From CAVSRC01 sp963732845 (GTDB lineage Bacteria > Pseudomonadota > Alphaproteobacteria > Rhizobiales > Kaistiaceae), in NCBI GenBank assembly GCA_963732845.1, contig CAVTBE010000023.1, forward strand, positions 35,706 through 99,705: a stretch of 64,000 nt of DNA, written 5' to 3'. The notes under the pieces were generated by a model that saw only the letters and a list, made by a program, of their open reading frames with translations, was not told the DNA's origin and did not search any database. This document shows positions 35,286 through 44,448 of this stretch, in pieces (position 1 is the stretch's first letter; each line of letters opens with the position of its first letter). A program made the translations under genes and the position numbers.

Positions 35286-35939
35286 GTGACGGACGGGCCC
35301 GAAGCACTCACCGACATCGTTCCGGTTTCACGTGAAACAGGGGAACGGCTCGCTGCCTATGTGGCACTCCTCAGCAAGTGGCAGAAGGCGGAGAACCTGA
35401 TCGCGGCGAGCACGCTGCCGCTCATATGGCGGCGGCACGTGGCCGATAGCGCCCAGCTGGTGGCGCTGTTTCCCGAAGTCCGCCGATGGCTCGATCTCGG
35501 CAGCGGCGGCGGCTTTCCCGGCCTGGTCGTCGCCATCCTCTTGGCAGAGCAATCCGGTGCGGCCGTCCATCTGGTCGAAAGCAACCGCAAGAAATGCGCC
35601 TTCCTGCGTCAGGCGATCCGCGCGACCGGTGCGCCGGCGATCGTCCATGAAGGGCGCATCGAAAGCGTCATCGCGTCCTGGGACCAGCCGGTCGAGCGGA
35701 TCAGCGCGCGGGCGCTGGCGCCGCTCACCGATCTGCTGGCGCTGGCGGCGCCACTGATGGAACGGGGCGTACCCGCCGCCTTTCACAAGGGACAAGATTT
35801 TGTGCGGGAAATCTCGGAAGCTACTCAATCTTGGGGCTTCGATCTGGTAAAACACAACAGTCGAGTCGGCGACGGCGGCGCAATCCTCGACATAGGCCAC
35901 CTCAGCCGGCGCCACTCTCTTATGGTTAACGATCGGTAA
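35286..35939 (+). CDS. rsmG: 16S rRNA (guanine(527)-N7)-methyltransferase RsmG (GidB)
   Basis: A 217-aa SAM-dependent enzyme that methylates G527 of 16S rRNA; loss gives low-level streptomycin resistance in several bacteria. It shows WQKAENLIAASTLPLIWRRHVADS, the SAM motif LDLGSGGGFPGLVVA and LVESNRKKCAFLR. The early codons Val-Ser-Arg-Glu-Thr (35334 on) are the third parS palindrome, so coding and centromere sequence coincide. It starts with GTG six bases after mnmG. Confidence 0.95.
   Translation: MTDGPEALTDIVPVSRETGERLAAYVALLSKWQKAENLIAASTLPLIWRRHVADSAQLVALFPEVRRWLDLGSGGGFPGLVVAILLAEQSGAAVHLVESNRKKCAFLRQAIRATGAPAIVHEGRIESVIASWDQPVERISARALAPLTDLLALAAPLMERGVPAAFHKGQDFVREISEATQSWGFDLVKHNSRVGDGGAILDIGHLSRRHSLMVNDR
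35334..35349. promoter_or_regulatory. parS centromere site 3 inside rsmG
   Basis: GGTTTCACGTGAAACA matches the consensus at 15 of 16 bases (first base G for T). It is within the coding region of rsmG, read as codons V-S-R-E-T in the N-terminal region. It is about 600 bases before parA, and with sites 1 and 2 makes a three-site cluster across 2 kb. Confidence 0.92.
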
Positions 35940-35946
35940 ACGACCG

Positions 35947-36762
35947 ATGTCCCTGCCAAAAACGCCGCGTGTGCTCGCTCTCGCCAACCAGAAGGGGGGC
36001 GTCGGCAAAACGACGACGGCCATCAATCTCGGCACCGCTCTCGCCGCCATCGGCGAGGACGTGCTGATCGTCGATCTCGACCCGCAGGGCAATGCCTCGA
36101 CGGGACTGGGCATCGACCGCAAGAGCCGCGCGGTGTCGACCTACGACCTGCTCCTCGGCGAGGCGACCGTCGCCGACGCGGCGGTACCGACCGCGGTGCC
36201 GCGCGTTTCGGTGACGCCTTCGACGCTCGACCTGCTCGGCGTCGAACTGGAGATCGCCGGACGGACGGACAGGGCCTATCGCTTGCGCCATGCGCTGTTC
36301 GGCAAGGGCGACGACGATTCGAGTCGGCCCCGAAACTATTCCTATGTGCTGGTCGACTGCCCGCCGTCCCTGAACCTCCTGACCATCAACGCGCTGACCG
36401 CGGCGCACTCCGTCCTGGTGCCGCTGCAATGCGAGTTTTTCGCCCTCGAGGGACTGAGCCAGCTGCTGCGCACGGTCGAGCAGGTCAAGCAGACTCTCAA
36501 CCCCGAGTTGAGCATCCACGGCATCGTGCTGACAATGTTTGACAGCCGAAACAATCTTTCCGGGCAGGTCGTGGCGGACGTGCGGGCCCATATGGGCGAC
36601 GCGGTGTACGAAACCATCATCCCGCGCAATGTCCGCGTGTCGGAAGCGCCGTCCTTCGGCAAGCCGGTGCTCCTCTACGATTTCAAGAGCACCGGCAGTC
36701 AGGCCTATCTCAAGCTCGCGGCGGAGATCATCCAGCGCGAACGACATTTGCGTGCGGCGTAA
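35947..36762 (+). CDS. parA: Chromosome partitioning protein ParA
   Basis: A 271-aa Walker-type ATPase (ParA/Soj). The deviant Walker A is KGGVGKTTT (16-24) with the signature Lys16, followed by VDLDPQGNASTGLG and VDCPPSLNLLT. It binds DNA non-specifically as an ATP dimer and is released by ParB. It follows rsmG by seven bases; a TTAA-N7-TAAAC near-match to the CtrA box overlaps the end of rsmG (35926-35941). Confidence 0.96.
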   Translation: MSLPKTPRVLALANQKGGVGKTTTAINLGTALAAIGEDVLIVDLDPQGNASTGLGIDRKSRAVSTYDLLLGEATVADAAVPTAVPRVSVTPSTLDLLGVELEIAGRTDRAYRLRHALFGKGDDDSSRPRNYSYVLVDCPPSLNLLTINALTAAHSVLVPLQCEFFALEGLSQLLRTVEQVKQTLNPELSIHGIVLTMFDSRNNLSGQVVADVRAHMGDAVYETIIPRNVRVSEAPSFGKPVLLYDFKSTGSQAYLKLAAEIIQRERHLRAA

Positions 36763-36812
36763 CGAAATTCGATTCGGCCGTGAAACAGACGGCGCATTGC
36801 AGGGGAAATTGA

Positions 36813-37691
36813 ATGGCGGACAATGCGACGCGCAAACGGCTGGGGCGTGGGCTGGCGGCGCTGATCGGCGATGTCGAAAGCAGCGCCCCCAGCGAGGAAC
36901 CGTCCGGCGGCGAGTCACGAAGTCAGCGCCGGTTGCCTATCGCTTTCCTCAGGCCCAACCCGCGCAATCCGCGCAAGGCCTTCGGCACCGCCGATCTCGA
37001 GGACTTGACGGCCTCGGTGCGCGAGAAGGGCGTGGTGCAGCCGATCCTGGTGCGTCCGGTCCAAGGTGCCACCAACGCCTATGAGATCGTCGCCGGTGAG
37101 CGGCGCTGGCGCGCAGCGCAGAAGGCCGGGCTTCACGACGTGCCGGTGGTGGTGCGCGAGCTTTCCGACCAGGAGGCGCTCGAACTCGCCATTGTCGAGA
37201 ACGTCCAGCGGCAGGACCTGAACGCGCTGGAAGAGGCGATCGGCTATCAGCAGCTCATCGACGGCTACGGCTACAGCCAGGCCGAACTGGCGGAGGTGAT
37301 CGGCAAGAGCCGGCCGCACATCGCCAACACGCTGCGCCTGCTCAAGCTGCCGGAAGAGGTTCAGAACTATCTGCGCGAAGGCAAGCTGACCGCAGGCCAC
37401 GCGCGCGCGCTGGTGACCCTCGACGATCCGGCGGCGGCAGCGCGGCGCATCGTGGAGGCCGGCCTCAACGTGCGCGATGTCGAGGCGCTGGGAGCAAGCG
37501 CCGGACGCAAGAAATCGGCCGGCGGCAGGAAGCCGAACAAGGACGCCGATACGCGCGCGCTGGAAAAAAGCCTGAGCGACCGCATCGGCCTGGCGGTTGC
37601 CATCGACCACAAGAGCAATGGCGGACGCGTGACCGTCACCTACAAGACGCTCGAGCAGCTCGACGATATCTGCCGGCGCCTGCGCGGGTAG
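36813..37691 (+). CDS. parB: ParB/RepB/Spo0J family partition protein
   Basis: A 292-aa parS-binding CTPase clamp. The CTP-binding region has GERRWRAA (95-102) and ENVQR (129-133); a helix-turn-helix follows at YSQAELAEVIGKSRPHIAN (154-172); the C-terminal about 50 residues form the dimer domain. The N-terminal RLGRGLAALIGD matches the ParA-stimulating peptide of alphaproteobacterial ParB. A CGTGAAACA half-parS lies about 30 bases upstream of the start. Confidence 0.96.
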   Translation: MADNATRKRLGRGLAALIGDVESSAPSEEPSGGESRSQRRLPIAFLRPNPRNPRKAFGTADLEDLTASVREKGVVQPILVRPVQGATNAYEIVAGERRWRAAQKAGLHDVPVVVRELSDQEALELAIVENVQRQDLNALEEAIGYQQLIDGYGYSQAELAEVIGKSRPHIANTLRLLKLPEEVQNYLREGKLTAGHARALVTLDDPAAAARRIVEAGLNVRDVEALGASAGRKKSAGGRKPNKDADTRALEKSLSDRIGLAVAIDHKSNGGRVTVTYKTLEQLDDICRRLRG

Positions 37692-37766
37692 CAGCTGCGG
37701 CCCGATTCGATCGTCCGTCGCTTCCCGCGGATTGCGCTGTGCGTCATCCCGACTGCGGGCAGCGGA

Positions 37767-38804
37767 TCAGCGGCGCGGTCCGCCGGCGGCCATGTAGGCG
37801 ACCGACTGCAGCGCCTGGGCGACGACCTCATCCTCGATGGCGCGATTGAGACGGCTGTCGAGCAACGCCGAATCGAGGCGGGTGAGGGCCGTCTCGGTCG
37901 CCGCCACGGTCCACAGGGTGAGCTGGCGAACGATCGCATTGCGCCGCTGAAAGAAGACCGGCGGGCTGGCGCGGGCGATCACCGCCTCAGGCGTCGCACC
38001 GGCGTCGCAGGCGGCGCGTCCCTTCTGCAGGAAATTGAAATGACGCTGGCCGGCGCCGACGACCACCGCGCCGGAGACGCCGGCAGCGCGCAGGCGCCGA
38101 TAGGCGCGGTCGAGCCCGGCAGCATCGCCGAGCGCGGCCGCGTCGATGACGTCGTCGATGGCCGACGCCGCAGCGTCGCCGATGATGGCGCGCACGTCGT
38201 CGATGGCGATGGTGCCGGTGTCGGCAGCATAGAGGCAGAGCTTGGCCACCTCGGAACGGCTGGCCATGCGGTCGGCGCCGATCATGCCCTTGAGCGCGGT
38301 GCGCGCCTCCGCCGTGATGGCGAGGCCGGCGCGGCGCGTCTCCTCGTCGATGATGCGGTCGAGGTCGCGCTCCGAATCGGCATAGCAGGCGATGGCCGCG
38401 GCGCCGGCGTGGGTCTCGCACAGCTTGCGTAAGCCCGATCCCTTGCGCTGATCGCCGGCAGCGATCACCACCCAGGAATCGACCGGCGGCGCGGCGAGAA
38501 TGGCTTCGACCGCCGGCTGGATGGAACGCGCAGCGGAAAGCTGCACGGTGATCACACGGTTGCCGCCGAAGAGGGGCACGGCGTTGGCCTCGTCGGAGAG
38601 GCGGCCGGGATCGTCGGCAATCGCCGCTGCGTCAAGCCGGACATGGGCGAAGGGATCGGCGTTGTCGCCGAGGACGGCTAGCGCGAAACGCTGGGCGCGT
38701 TCGGCGACGAGGCCGTCGTCATTGCCATAGATGAGGATGACGCGGATCGCCGGGTCCGGCCGCACCAGAAAGCGGTCGGCGTCGGCCGCCTTGATCTGAA
38801 CCAC
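37767..38804 (-). CDS. holA: DNA polymerase III subunit delta (HolA)
   Basis: A 345-aa clamp-loader wrench subunit. The AAA-like domain I has VILIYGNDDGLVAERA and DPGRLSDEANAVPLFGGNRVI; domains II-III run to the end with LFFRRR-like QRRNAIVRQLTLWTV. It opens the beta clamp in the replisome. It is the last gene of the leftward leuS-lptE-holA group and converges on parB with a 75-base gap. Confidence 0.93.
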   Translation of the reverse strand: MVQIKAADADRFLVRPDPAIRVILIYGNDDGLVAERAQRFALAVLGDNADPFAHVRLDAAAIADDPGRLSDEANAVPLFGGNRVITVQLSAARSIQPAVEAILAAPPVDSWVVIAAGDQRKGSGLRKLCETHAGAAAIACYADSERDLDRIIDEETRRAGLAITAEARTALKGMIGADRMASRSEVAKLCLYAADTGTIAIDDVRAIIGDAAASAIDDVIDAAALGDAAGLDRAYRRLRAAGVSGAVVVGAGQRHFNFLQKGRAACDAGATPEAVIARASPPVFFQRRNAIVRQLTLWTVAATETALTRLDSALLDSRLNRAIEDEVVAQALQSVAYMAAGGPRR

Positions 38805-38834
38805 GTGCCTGCCGGCCTTCTCGCGGCCCGGCCG

Positions 38835-39383
38835 CTAGATCGTTCCCTTGGCGGCCACCGCAGCAAGACGGATGCGGATGTCGTCGGCGACGAGCGCCGC
38901 GGCGCGGTTCTCGGCGTCGAGCTTGGCGCGCTCGTTGGCGAATGACTGGTTGACGATATCGTAGGACGCCGACTGCCGGCTGGTGGCGCGGTAGACGATC
39001 TTGTCGTCGGCGACCGAACGGACCTCGTAGGTGGCGTCGACGTGCATGGAGTAGGCCGGCGCTTTCGAGATCGGGTTGACGCCAAGGGCGTTGGCGTTGG
39101 AAGAGACGATCAGCCGCATGTTGTACTTGGCATTGGACGGCTGGCCACTGCCGCCGTTGAGCGCAAAGATGAGCTGGTTGCGCACCTCCTGGCTGACGCG
39201 GTCGTTGACAGGCTGGATGTAGATGTCCCCGAGCGCGGCGGCGACCGAGGTGCCGGCGGCAGTCGGTGCATAAAGCGGTTGCACGGTGCAGGCGGCCAGC
39301 GCCATTGCGGCAATCGCGGCGAGAAGGATCACGTGGCCGGCCTTGCGGCCTCCCCCGGACCGGTTGCGGTCATATGACAACAT
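38835..39383 (-). CDS. lptE: LPS assembly lipoprotein LptE
   Basis: A 182-aa lipoprotein. A basic N terminus, a hydrophobic core and the lipobox LAAC precede TVQPLYAP, the LptE start. The middle VRNQLIFALNGGSG and SYDIVNQSFANERA segments are typical of the alphaproteobacterial form. It plugs LptD in the outer membrane during LPS export. The ATG lies inside the 3' end of leuS (14-base overlap), and holA follows after 30 bases. Confidence 0.9.
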   Translation of the reverse strand: MLSYDRNRSGGGRKAGHVILLAAIAAMALAACTVQPLYAPTAAGTSVAAALGDIYIQPVNDRVSQEVRNQLIFALNGGSGQPSNAKYNMRLIVSSNANALGVNPISKAPAYSMHVDATYEVRSVADDKIVYRATSRQSASYDIVNQSFANERAKLDAENRAAALVADDIRIRLAAVAAKGTI

Positions 39384-42048
39384 TCACGATCCTCTTCGGT
39401 ACGACGACGATTTTCCGCGGTTTTTGCCCTTCGAGCGCCCTCTGCACCGCGTCCAGCGCGAGGGTCGCCGTCTCAATGTCAGCTTGTGACGCGTTGGTGG
39501 GGATTGTCAATTCGCCACGCTTGCGACCATTGATCTGAACCGGCAGCGTGATGGTATCCTCGATGAGCAGAGCGCGGTCGACCTGCGGCCACGGGCGGGT
39601 CGCCACGAGGTCGCCGTGGCCGAGCGCCGCCCAGCATTCCTCGGCCAGGTGCGGCATCATCGGGGCCAGCATCTCGACCATCATCTCGATCGCCTCGCGC
39701 AGCGCCTCGCCAAGCGCATGGTCGGCGCCATCCTGCCGCTGTTGCGGCAGAATGGCGAGCGCCGAGCTGATGGCGTTGGCCAGTTCGTAAATCTTGGCGA
39801 CGGCGACATTGAAGCGCAGGTCGGTGATGGCGTCCTCGACCGCCGCCAGCGTGCGGTGGGCGACCTTGCGCAGGGCGATCGAGTCGGGGCTTGTCTCGTT
39901 GTTGGGCGTGGCGCCGGCGCGCGGCACGACCGGCTGCTGGGCCATCGCCTCGCCGACCAGGCGCCAGACGCGCTGCAGGAAACGCGCGGCGCCGGCGACG
40001 CTCTCCTCGGTCCAGATGACGTCGCGGTCGGGCGGCGAGTCGGAGAGCATGAACCAGCGGGCGGTGTCGGCGCCGTAGGTCTCCATGATGTCGGAGGGGT
40101 CGATGGTGTTGCGCTTCGACTTCGACATCTTCTCGATGCCGCCGATCTCGACCTCTTCGCCGGTGGCAATCTCGAAAGCCTTGCGATCGTCGCCATCGCC
40201 CTCGATGCGCACCTCGGACGGCGACAGCCACAGGCTCTTGCCGTCCTTTTCCTTGCGATAGGTTTCGTGGACGACCATGCCCTGGGTGAAGAGGCCGGCG
40301 AACGGCTCGTCAACGCCGATATGGCCGGTCGCTTTCATGGCGCGCATGAAGAAGCGCGAATAGAGCAGGTGCAGGATCGCGTGCTCGATGCCGCCGATAT
40401 ACTGGTTGACCGGCATCCACGCATCGGCGGTGGCGCGCTCGGTCGGCTGGCCGGAACGCGGCGCGGTGAAGCGGACAAAGTACCAGGACGAGTCGACGAA
40501 GGTGTCCATGGTGTCGGTCTCGCGCACCGACGGCTTGCCGCAGACCGGGCAGGCGACATGCTTCCAGGTCGGATGGCGGTCAAGCGGGTTGCCCGGCTTG
40601 TCGAGGGTGATGTCCTCGGGCAGCAGCACGGGCAGGTCGCTGACCGGCACCGGCACGGCGCCGTGGTCCGGGCAGTGGATCACCGGAATCGGACAGCCCC
40701 AGTAGCGCTGGCGCGAGATGCCCCAGTCGCGCAGACGATAATTGACCTGGCGCCGGGCCTGAGGTGCGCCGAAAAGGTCTGTTGTTTCAAGGCGTTGGGC
40801 GACGTCTTCCTTGGCGTCGGCGACCGTCATGCCGTCGAGGAACTCGGAATTGATGAGCTGGCCGTCGTCGAGATAGGCCTCGTTGCCGCTCGCGAACTGC
40901 TCGATCCAGGCGATCAGATCGTCCTCGTTGTCGAACACGTCGAGCGGCGCGACCACCGGAACGATGGGCAGGTGGTATTTGGTGGCGAAGTCGTAGTCGC
41001 GCTGGTCGTGCGCCGGGCAGCCGAAGATGGCGCCGGTGCCGTAGTCCATCAGCACGAAGTTGGCGACATAGACCGGCAGCGTGTGACCGTCGCGAAAGGG
41101 ATGCTTGACCGACAGGCCAGTGGCGTAACCCTTCTTCTCGGCGGTCTCGATGGCTTCGGCACTGGTGCCGGTGCGGTGGCAGTCGTCGATGAAGCGCCCC
41201 AGCTCGGCGTCTTTCCCGGCCAGCGCAGTCGACAGCGGATGGTCCGGCGAGATCGCCATGAAGCTCGCGCCGAAGAGCGTGTCATGCCGGGTGGTGAACA
41301 CCTCGATCTCGGCGAAGCCCTCCGGGGCCTTGCCGGCGAAGGGGAAGCGCACGCGCATGCCCTCCGACTTGCCGATCCAGTTGCGCTGCATCAGGCGCAC
41401 CTTGTCCGGCCAGCGATCGAGCCGGTCGAGGGCGGTGAGCAGGTCGTCGCTATAGGCGGTGATCTTGAAGAACCACTGGGTCAGGTCGCGCTGCTCAACC
41501 ACGGCGCCGGAGCGCCAGCCACGCCCGTCAATCACCTGCTCATTGGCGAGCACGGTCTGGTCGACGGGGTCCCAGTTGACCTTGGACTTGCGGCGATAGG
41601 CGAGACCCTTGGCCAGCATGTCGACGAAGAGGTGCTGCTGCTGGTGGTAATATTCTGGATCGCAGGTGGCGAACTCGCGCGACCAGTCGAGCGACAGCCC
41701 CATCATCTTGAGCTGGTCGCGCATGACCGCGATGTTGTCGTAGGTCCAGGTGCGCGGATTGATGCGGTTCTGCATCGCCGCGTTCTCGGCCGGCAGGCCG
41801 AAGGCATCCCAGCCCATGGGATGGAGGACGTTATAGCCCTTGGCGCGCATGAAGCGGGCAAGCACATCGCCCATGGTGTAGTTGCGCACGTGGCCCACGT
41901 GGATGCGCCCCGAGGGATAGGGGAACATCTCCAGCACATAGTATTTCGGCCGCGGGTCTTGGTCGCGGGTCTCGTAGATGCGCTCGTCGGCCCAGCGGGC
42001 CTGCCAGCGGGGTTCTGCGTCGCGGGGATTGTATCGTTCGGTCGCCAT
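39370..42048 (-). CDS. leuS: Leucyl-tRNA synthetase
   Basis: An 892-aa class I synthetase that charges tRNA-Leu. The HIGH motif is PYPSGRIHVGHVRNY (HVGH at 50-53) and the KMSKS loop is MSKSKRNTIDP. An editing domain (about 230-430, with TTRHDTLFGAS) is inserted as usual. The ATG at 42048 gives the common N terminus; an ATG three codons upstream (42057) is possible. It heads the leuS-lptE-holA operon and is divergent from yggS. Confidence 0.96.
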   Translation of the reverse strand: MATERYNPRDAEPRWQARWADERIYETRDQDPRPKYYVLEMFPYPSGRIHVGHVRNYTMGDVLARFMRAKGYNVLHPMGWDAFGLPAENAAMQNRINPRTWTYDNIAVMRDQLKMMGLSLDWSREFATCDPEYYHQQQHLFVDMLAKGLAYRRKSKVNWDPVDQTVLANEQVIDGRGWRSGAVVEQRDLTQWFFKITAYSDDLLTALDRLDRWPDKVRLMQRNWIGKSEGMRVRFPFAGKAPEGFAEIEVFTTRHDTLFGASFMAISPDHPLSTALAGKDAELGRFIDDCHRTGTSAEAIETAEKKGYATGLSVKHPFRDGHTLPVYVANFVLMDYGTGAIFGCPAHDQRDYDFATKYHLPIVPVVAPLDVFDNEDDLIAWIEQFASGNEAYLDDGQLINSEFLDGMTVADAKEDVAQRLETTDLFGAPQARRQVNYRLRDWGISRQRYWGCPIPVIHCPDHGAVPVPVSDLPVLLPEDITLDKPGNPLDRHPTWKHVACPVCGKPSVRETDTMDTFVDSSWYFVRFTAPRSGQPTERATADAWMPVNQYIGGIEHAILHLLYSRFFMRAMKATGHIGVDEPFAGLFTQGMVVHETYRKEKDGKSLWLSPSEVRIEGDGDDRKAFEIATGEEVEIGGIEKMSKSKRNTIDPSDIMETYGADTARWFMLSDSPPDRDVIWTEESVAGAARFLQRVWRLVGEAMAQQPVVPRAGATPNNETSPDSIALRKVAHRTLAAVEDAITDLRFNVAVAKIYELANAISSALAILPQQRQDGADHALGEALREAIEMMVEMLAPMMPHLAEECWAALGHGDLVATRPWPQVDRALLIEDTITLPVQINGRKRGELTIPTNASQADIETATLALDAVQRALEGQKPRKIVVVPKRIVNVVI

Positions 42049-42265
42049 GGTCTTCATGCAGCGGGCGGGCGCGCCGGGAGGGAGGGAGGCGCTTGAGCCG
42101 GTCGCGGCGGACCATCACCAGAATCACGCCCGCGGTCAATCGGAAAGGCCGAAACGGGCCAATTTGCGCCTTGCCGACGGTTCCCGTGCGGGGCTAAGCA
42201 GGCGCCGAGCCCCCGGCCGGGGCGGAAAGCGCGAAGGGCGCAGCGGCAATCCCGGGATAGACAAG

Positions 42266-42925
42266 GTGAGTGCAGAGGCGCTGAACGAGGTTCGCGGCCG
42301 CATCGCCGCGGCGGAGAAAGCCGCCGGGCGGTCGCCGGGCTCGGTGCGCCTGGTCGCCGTCTCCAAGGTCTTCGCGGCGCCGGAGATCCGCCCGGTCATC
42401 GCCGCCGGCCAGCGGGTCTTCGGCGAGAACCGGGTGCAGGAGGCGGCCGGCAAATGGCCGGCGCTCAAGGCCGAGTTCCCGGATATCGAGCTCCACCTGA
42501 TCGGGCCGCTGCAATCCAACAAGGCGAAAGACGCGGTCGGGCTGTTCGACGCCATCCACACCATCGATCGCGACAGGATCGCGGCGGCTGTAGCCGGGGA
42601 GATGGCCAGGCAGGGCCGGACGCTGCGCCTGCTGGTGCAGGTCAATACCGGTGCCGAGCCGCAGAAGGCGGGCGTGCTGCCGGAAGAGACCGACGCTTTC
42701 GTCGAACGCTGTCGCACGGTGCACGGGCTTTCCATCGACGGGCTGATGTGCATTCCGCCGTTCGACGAGGTGGTGGCGCCGCACTTCGCGCTGCTCGCCA
42801 AGATCGCCGGGCGGCTTGGCCTCGGATCGCTGTCCATGGGCATGAGTGCCGATTTCGAGACGGCGATCGCCATGGGCGCCACCGACGTGCGCGTCGGCTC
42901 GGCGATCTTCGGGGCGCGGAGTTGA
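42266..42925 (+). CDS. YggS family pyridoxal phosphate homeostasis protein
   Basis: A 219-aa PLP-binding barrel protein without known enzyme activity that buffers PLP and affects amino acid pools. The PLP Lys lies in LVAVSKVFAAPEI; then FGENRVQEAAGKW, HLIGPLQSNKAK and LSMGMSADFETAIAMGATDVRVGSAIFG follow. The start is a GTG at 42266; there is no ATG near the alignment start. Its TGA overlaps a TTG start for the next gene. Confidence 0.92.
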   Translation: MSAEALNEVRGRIAAAEKAAGRSPGSVRLVAVSKVFAAPEIRPVIAAGQRVFGENRVQEAAGKWPALKAEFPDIELHLIGPLQSNKAKDAVGLFDAIHTIDRDRIAAAVAGEMARQGRTLRLLVQVNTGAEPQKAGVLPEETDAFVERCRTVHGLSIDGLMCIPPFDEVVAPHFALLAKIAGRLGLGSLSMGMSADFETAIAMGATDVRVGSAIFGARS

Positions 42926-43878
42926 TCGACCCGACGGCAGGGAAGGTGCCGGACAAAACCGTTGCCGCGGCGATTGCCGGAAGCGTCGTCGGCACCGCCC
43001 CGACCGCGATCCGTCGCTTCACCACCGGCTCGCGCCACTACGTCTACGAAGCGCTGTTCCGCGATCGCGATCCGGTCGTCGTGCGGATTGGCACCCGGTC
43101 GGCCCACATGGAAATGGCCGGTGCTGTACGGCTTTCCGGGCTGCTGCGCGTGCAGGGTGCACCGTTGCCTGCCATTCTCGGCGAAGACATCCGGGCGGAG
43201 CTGCCGTGGCTGGTACTGGAACGATTGCCGGGATCCGATCTCGGCGCGGTCATCGGTGCGCTGTCGGACGGGCAACTTGACCAGATTGCTGCAGGTGTTG
43301 CGGCCGCGCAGGCGATTGCAGCGACCACGCGGTCGGCTGGCCGATACGGATACGCCACCACGCCTGAAGAGGCTCCGCATGGGCGGTGGTCTGAGGTACT
43401 GGAGGACAATCTCGATCGCTCACGCGAGCGCATCCGGGTGGCTGGCCTGTTCGATCCGGCTCTTGTCGATGCGGTCCGGCGCATGCTGGCGGCGAGGCGC
43501 ATCGAGATCGACCGCTTGCTGCCGACGCCGTTTCTGCACGACACCACGACCAAGAATGTCATCGTGGCACCGGACGGCAGGCTGTCCGGCATCGTCGACG
43601 TCGACGACCTCTGCTTCGGCGATCCGCGCTATGCGGCGGCGCTGACCTTCGTCGCGCTCAGCGGCTACGGCGGACCGATCCGCTACGTCGAGCATTGGCT
43701 GAGACATGCCGGCGCCGAGGACGACGCCATGTTCCGGCTCTATGTCGCTCTCTTCCTGCTCGACCTGATGGGCGAACATAGCAACGTCTTCAACGGCAAC
43801 CAGCGCCCGTCGACGCCGCAGGCGCGAGCGTCCCTGATCCGTGCGCTCGACGCCAACGTCCGGCTGATCGGGGTGTAG
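42922..43878 (+). CDS. Aminoglycoside phosphotransferase-family protein
   Basis: A 318-aa APH/choline-kinase-fold protein. The N-lobe has RRFTTGSRHYVYEALF and VVVRIGT; the catalytic loop is FLHDTTTKNVIVAPDG (His-Asp with Asn, in place of HxDxxxxN), and the metal Asp is IVDVDDLCFGD. The substrate cannot be read from sequence; members act on small alcohols or sugars as often as on antibiotics. The TTG at 42922 overlaps the yggS stop; a GTG at 42949 is the alternative. Confidence 0.8.
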   Translation: MIDPTAGKVPDKTVAAAIAGSVVGTAPTAIRRFTTGSRHYVYEALFRDRDPVVVRIGTRSAHMEMAGAVRLSGLLRVQGAPLPAILGEDIRAELPWLVLERLPGSDLGAVIGALSDGQLDQIAAGVAAAQAIAATTRSAGRYGYATTPEEAPHGRWSEVLEDNLDRSRERIRVAGLFDPALVDAVRRMLAARRIEIDRLLPTPFLHDTTTKNVIVAPDGRLSGIVDVDDLCFGDPRYAAALTFVALSGYGGPIRYVEHWLRHAGAEDDAMFRLYVALFLLDLMGEHSNVFNGNQRPSTPQARASLIRALDANVRLIGV

Positions 43879-43889
43879 AAGCGGCGTCC

Positions 43890-44348
43890 CTAAGGCGCGT
43901 TGCCCCGAGCGATCGTCTGCTCGCTCCAGGCCCGGATGGCCGCGGCCTGCTCGGGCGTGAGGAGATCGAGGAAGCAGCGGCGCACGGTCTCGCCATGCGC
44001 AAGGACTGCGCTCTCCGCGAGGCGACGGCCCTCCGCCGTCAATCCGACCCCGGTGCGTCGCCCGCGCGCACCCTTTTCGGTGCGCTCCACCAGCCCGCGG
44101 CCCTCCATGCGGGTCAACTGATGTGCCACGCGGCTCTTCTCCCAGCCGAGCGATTCCGCCAGATCGACCACCCGTCCCGCGCCGCCGGATGCCCCGAGCA
44201 GCGTCACGAGCACGCTGAACTCGGGCTTGGAAATGCCGAATTCGGCCTGGAGCCCGCGGTCGATCTCCTGGGCGAGCAGGCGCTGCGCCCGCGTCCACAT
44301 GTCCCAGAACGCCCAATCCTCGGGCTTGAGCGGGTCGGGTTGCGACAT
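43890..44348 (-). CDS. MarR family transcriptional regulator
   Basis: A 152-aa winged-helix regulator. The DNA-binding part has VVDLAESLGWEKSRVAHQLTRME and the wing RTGVGLTAEGRRLAE. The start codon is the ATG at 44348 (an ATG at 44357 is possible). It is divergent from a NAD(P)H oxidoreductase gene with a large inverted repeat between them, the normal layout for a MarR repressor that controls itself and its neighbour. No ligand is evident. Confidence 0.9.
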   Translation of the reverse strand: MSQPDPLKPEDWAFWDMWTRAQRLLAQEIDRGLQAEFGISKPEFSVLVTLLGASGGAGRVVDLAESLGWEKSRVAHQLTRMEGRGLVERTEKGARGRRTGVGLTAEGRRLAESAVLAHGETVRRCFLDLLTPEQAAAIRAWSEQTIARGNAP

Positions 44349-44370
44349 CCAGGCCATCCTAGCGGGAGAC

Positions 44371-44414
44371 AGTTGACATATCAACTCTCAAAGCATAGAG
44401 TTGATATGTCAACT
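44371..44414. promoter_or_regulatory. MarR-type operator: two 18-base arms, perfect inverted repeat
   Basis: Arms 44371-44388 and 44397-44414 are exact reverse complements with an eight-base spacer. Each arm contains its own near-palindrome, GTTGACATATCAAC, with one mismatched pair, so the region could hold two MarR dimers. It lies between the divergent starts of the MarR gene and the oxidoreductase. The TTGACA inside arm 1 may be part of a promoter. Confidence 0.75.
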
Positions 44415-44448
44415 CATGGCGGCGACGAGAAGAAGGACAAGCGGCAAG

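Noticed and set aside
36772..36790. Fourth parS site before parB
   Set aside because: Only one half (CGTGAAACA) is present; the left arm does not match.
39616..42096. 826-aa open frame antisense to leuS
   Set aside because: Long antisense frames are common in GC-rich genes; the translation is His/Gly/Ala-rich without domains, while leuS is certain.
42922..43878. Antibiotic-resistance kinase
   Set aside because: The fold is that of aminoglycoside phosphotransferases, but the family also covers many housekeeping kinases and no resistance context is present; resistance should not be claimed.
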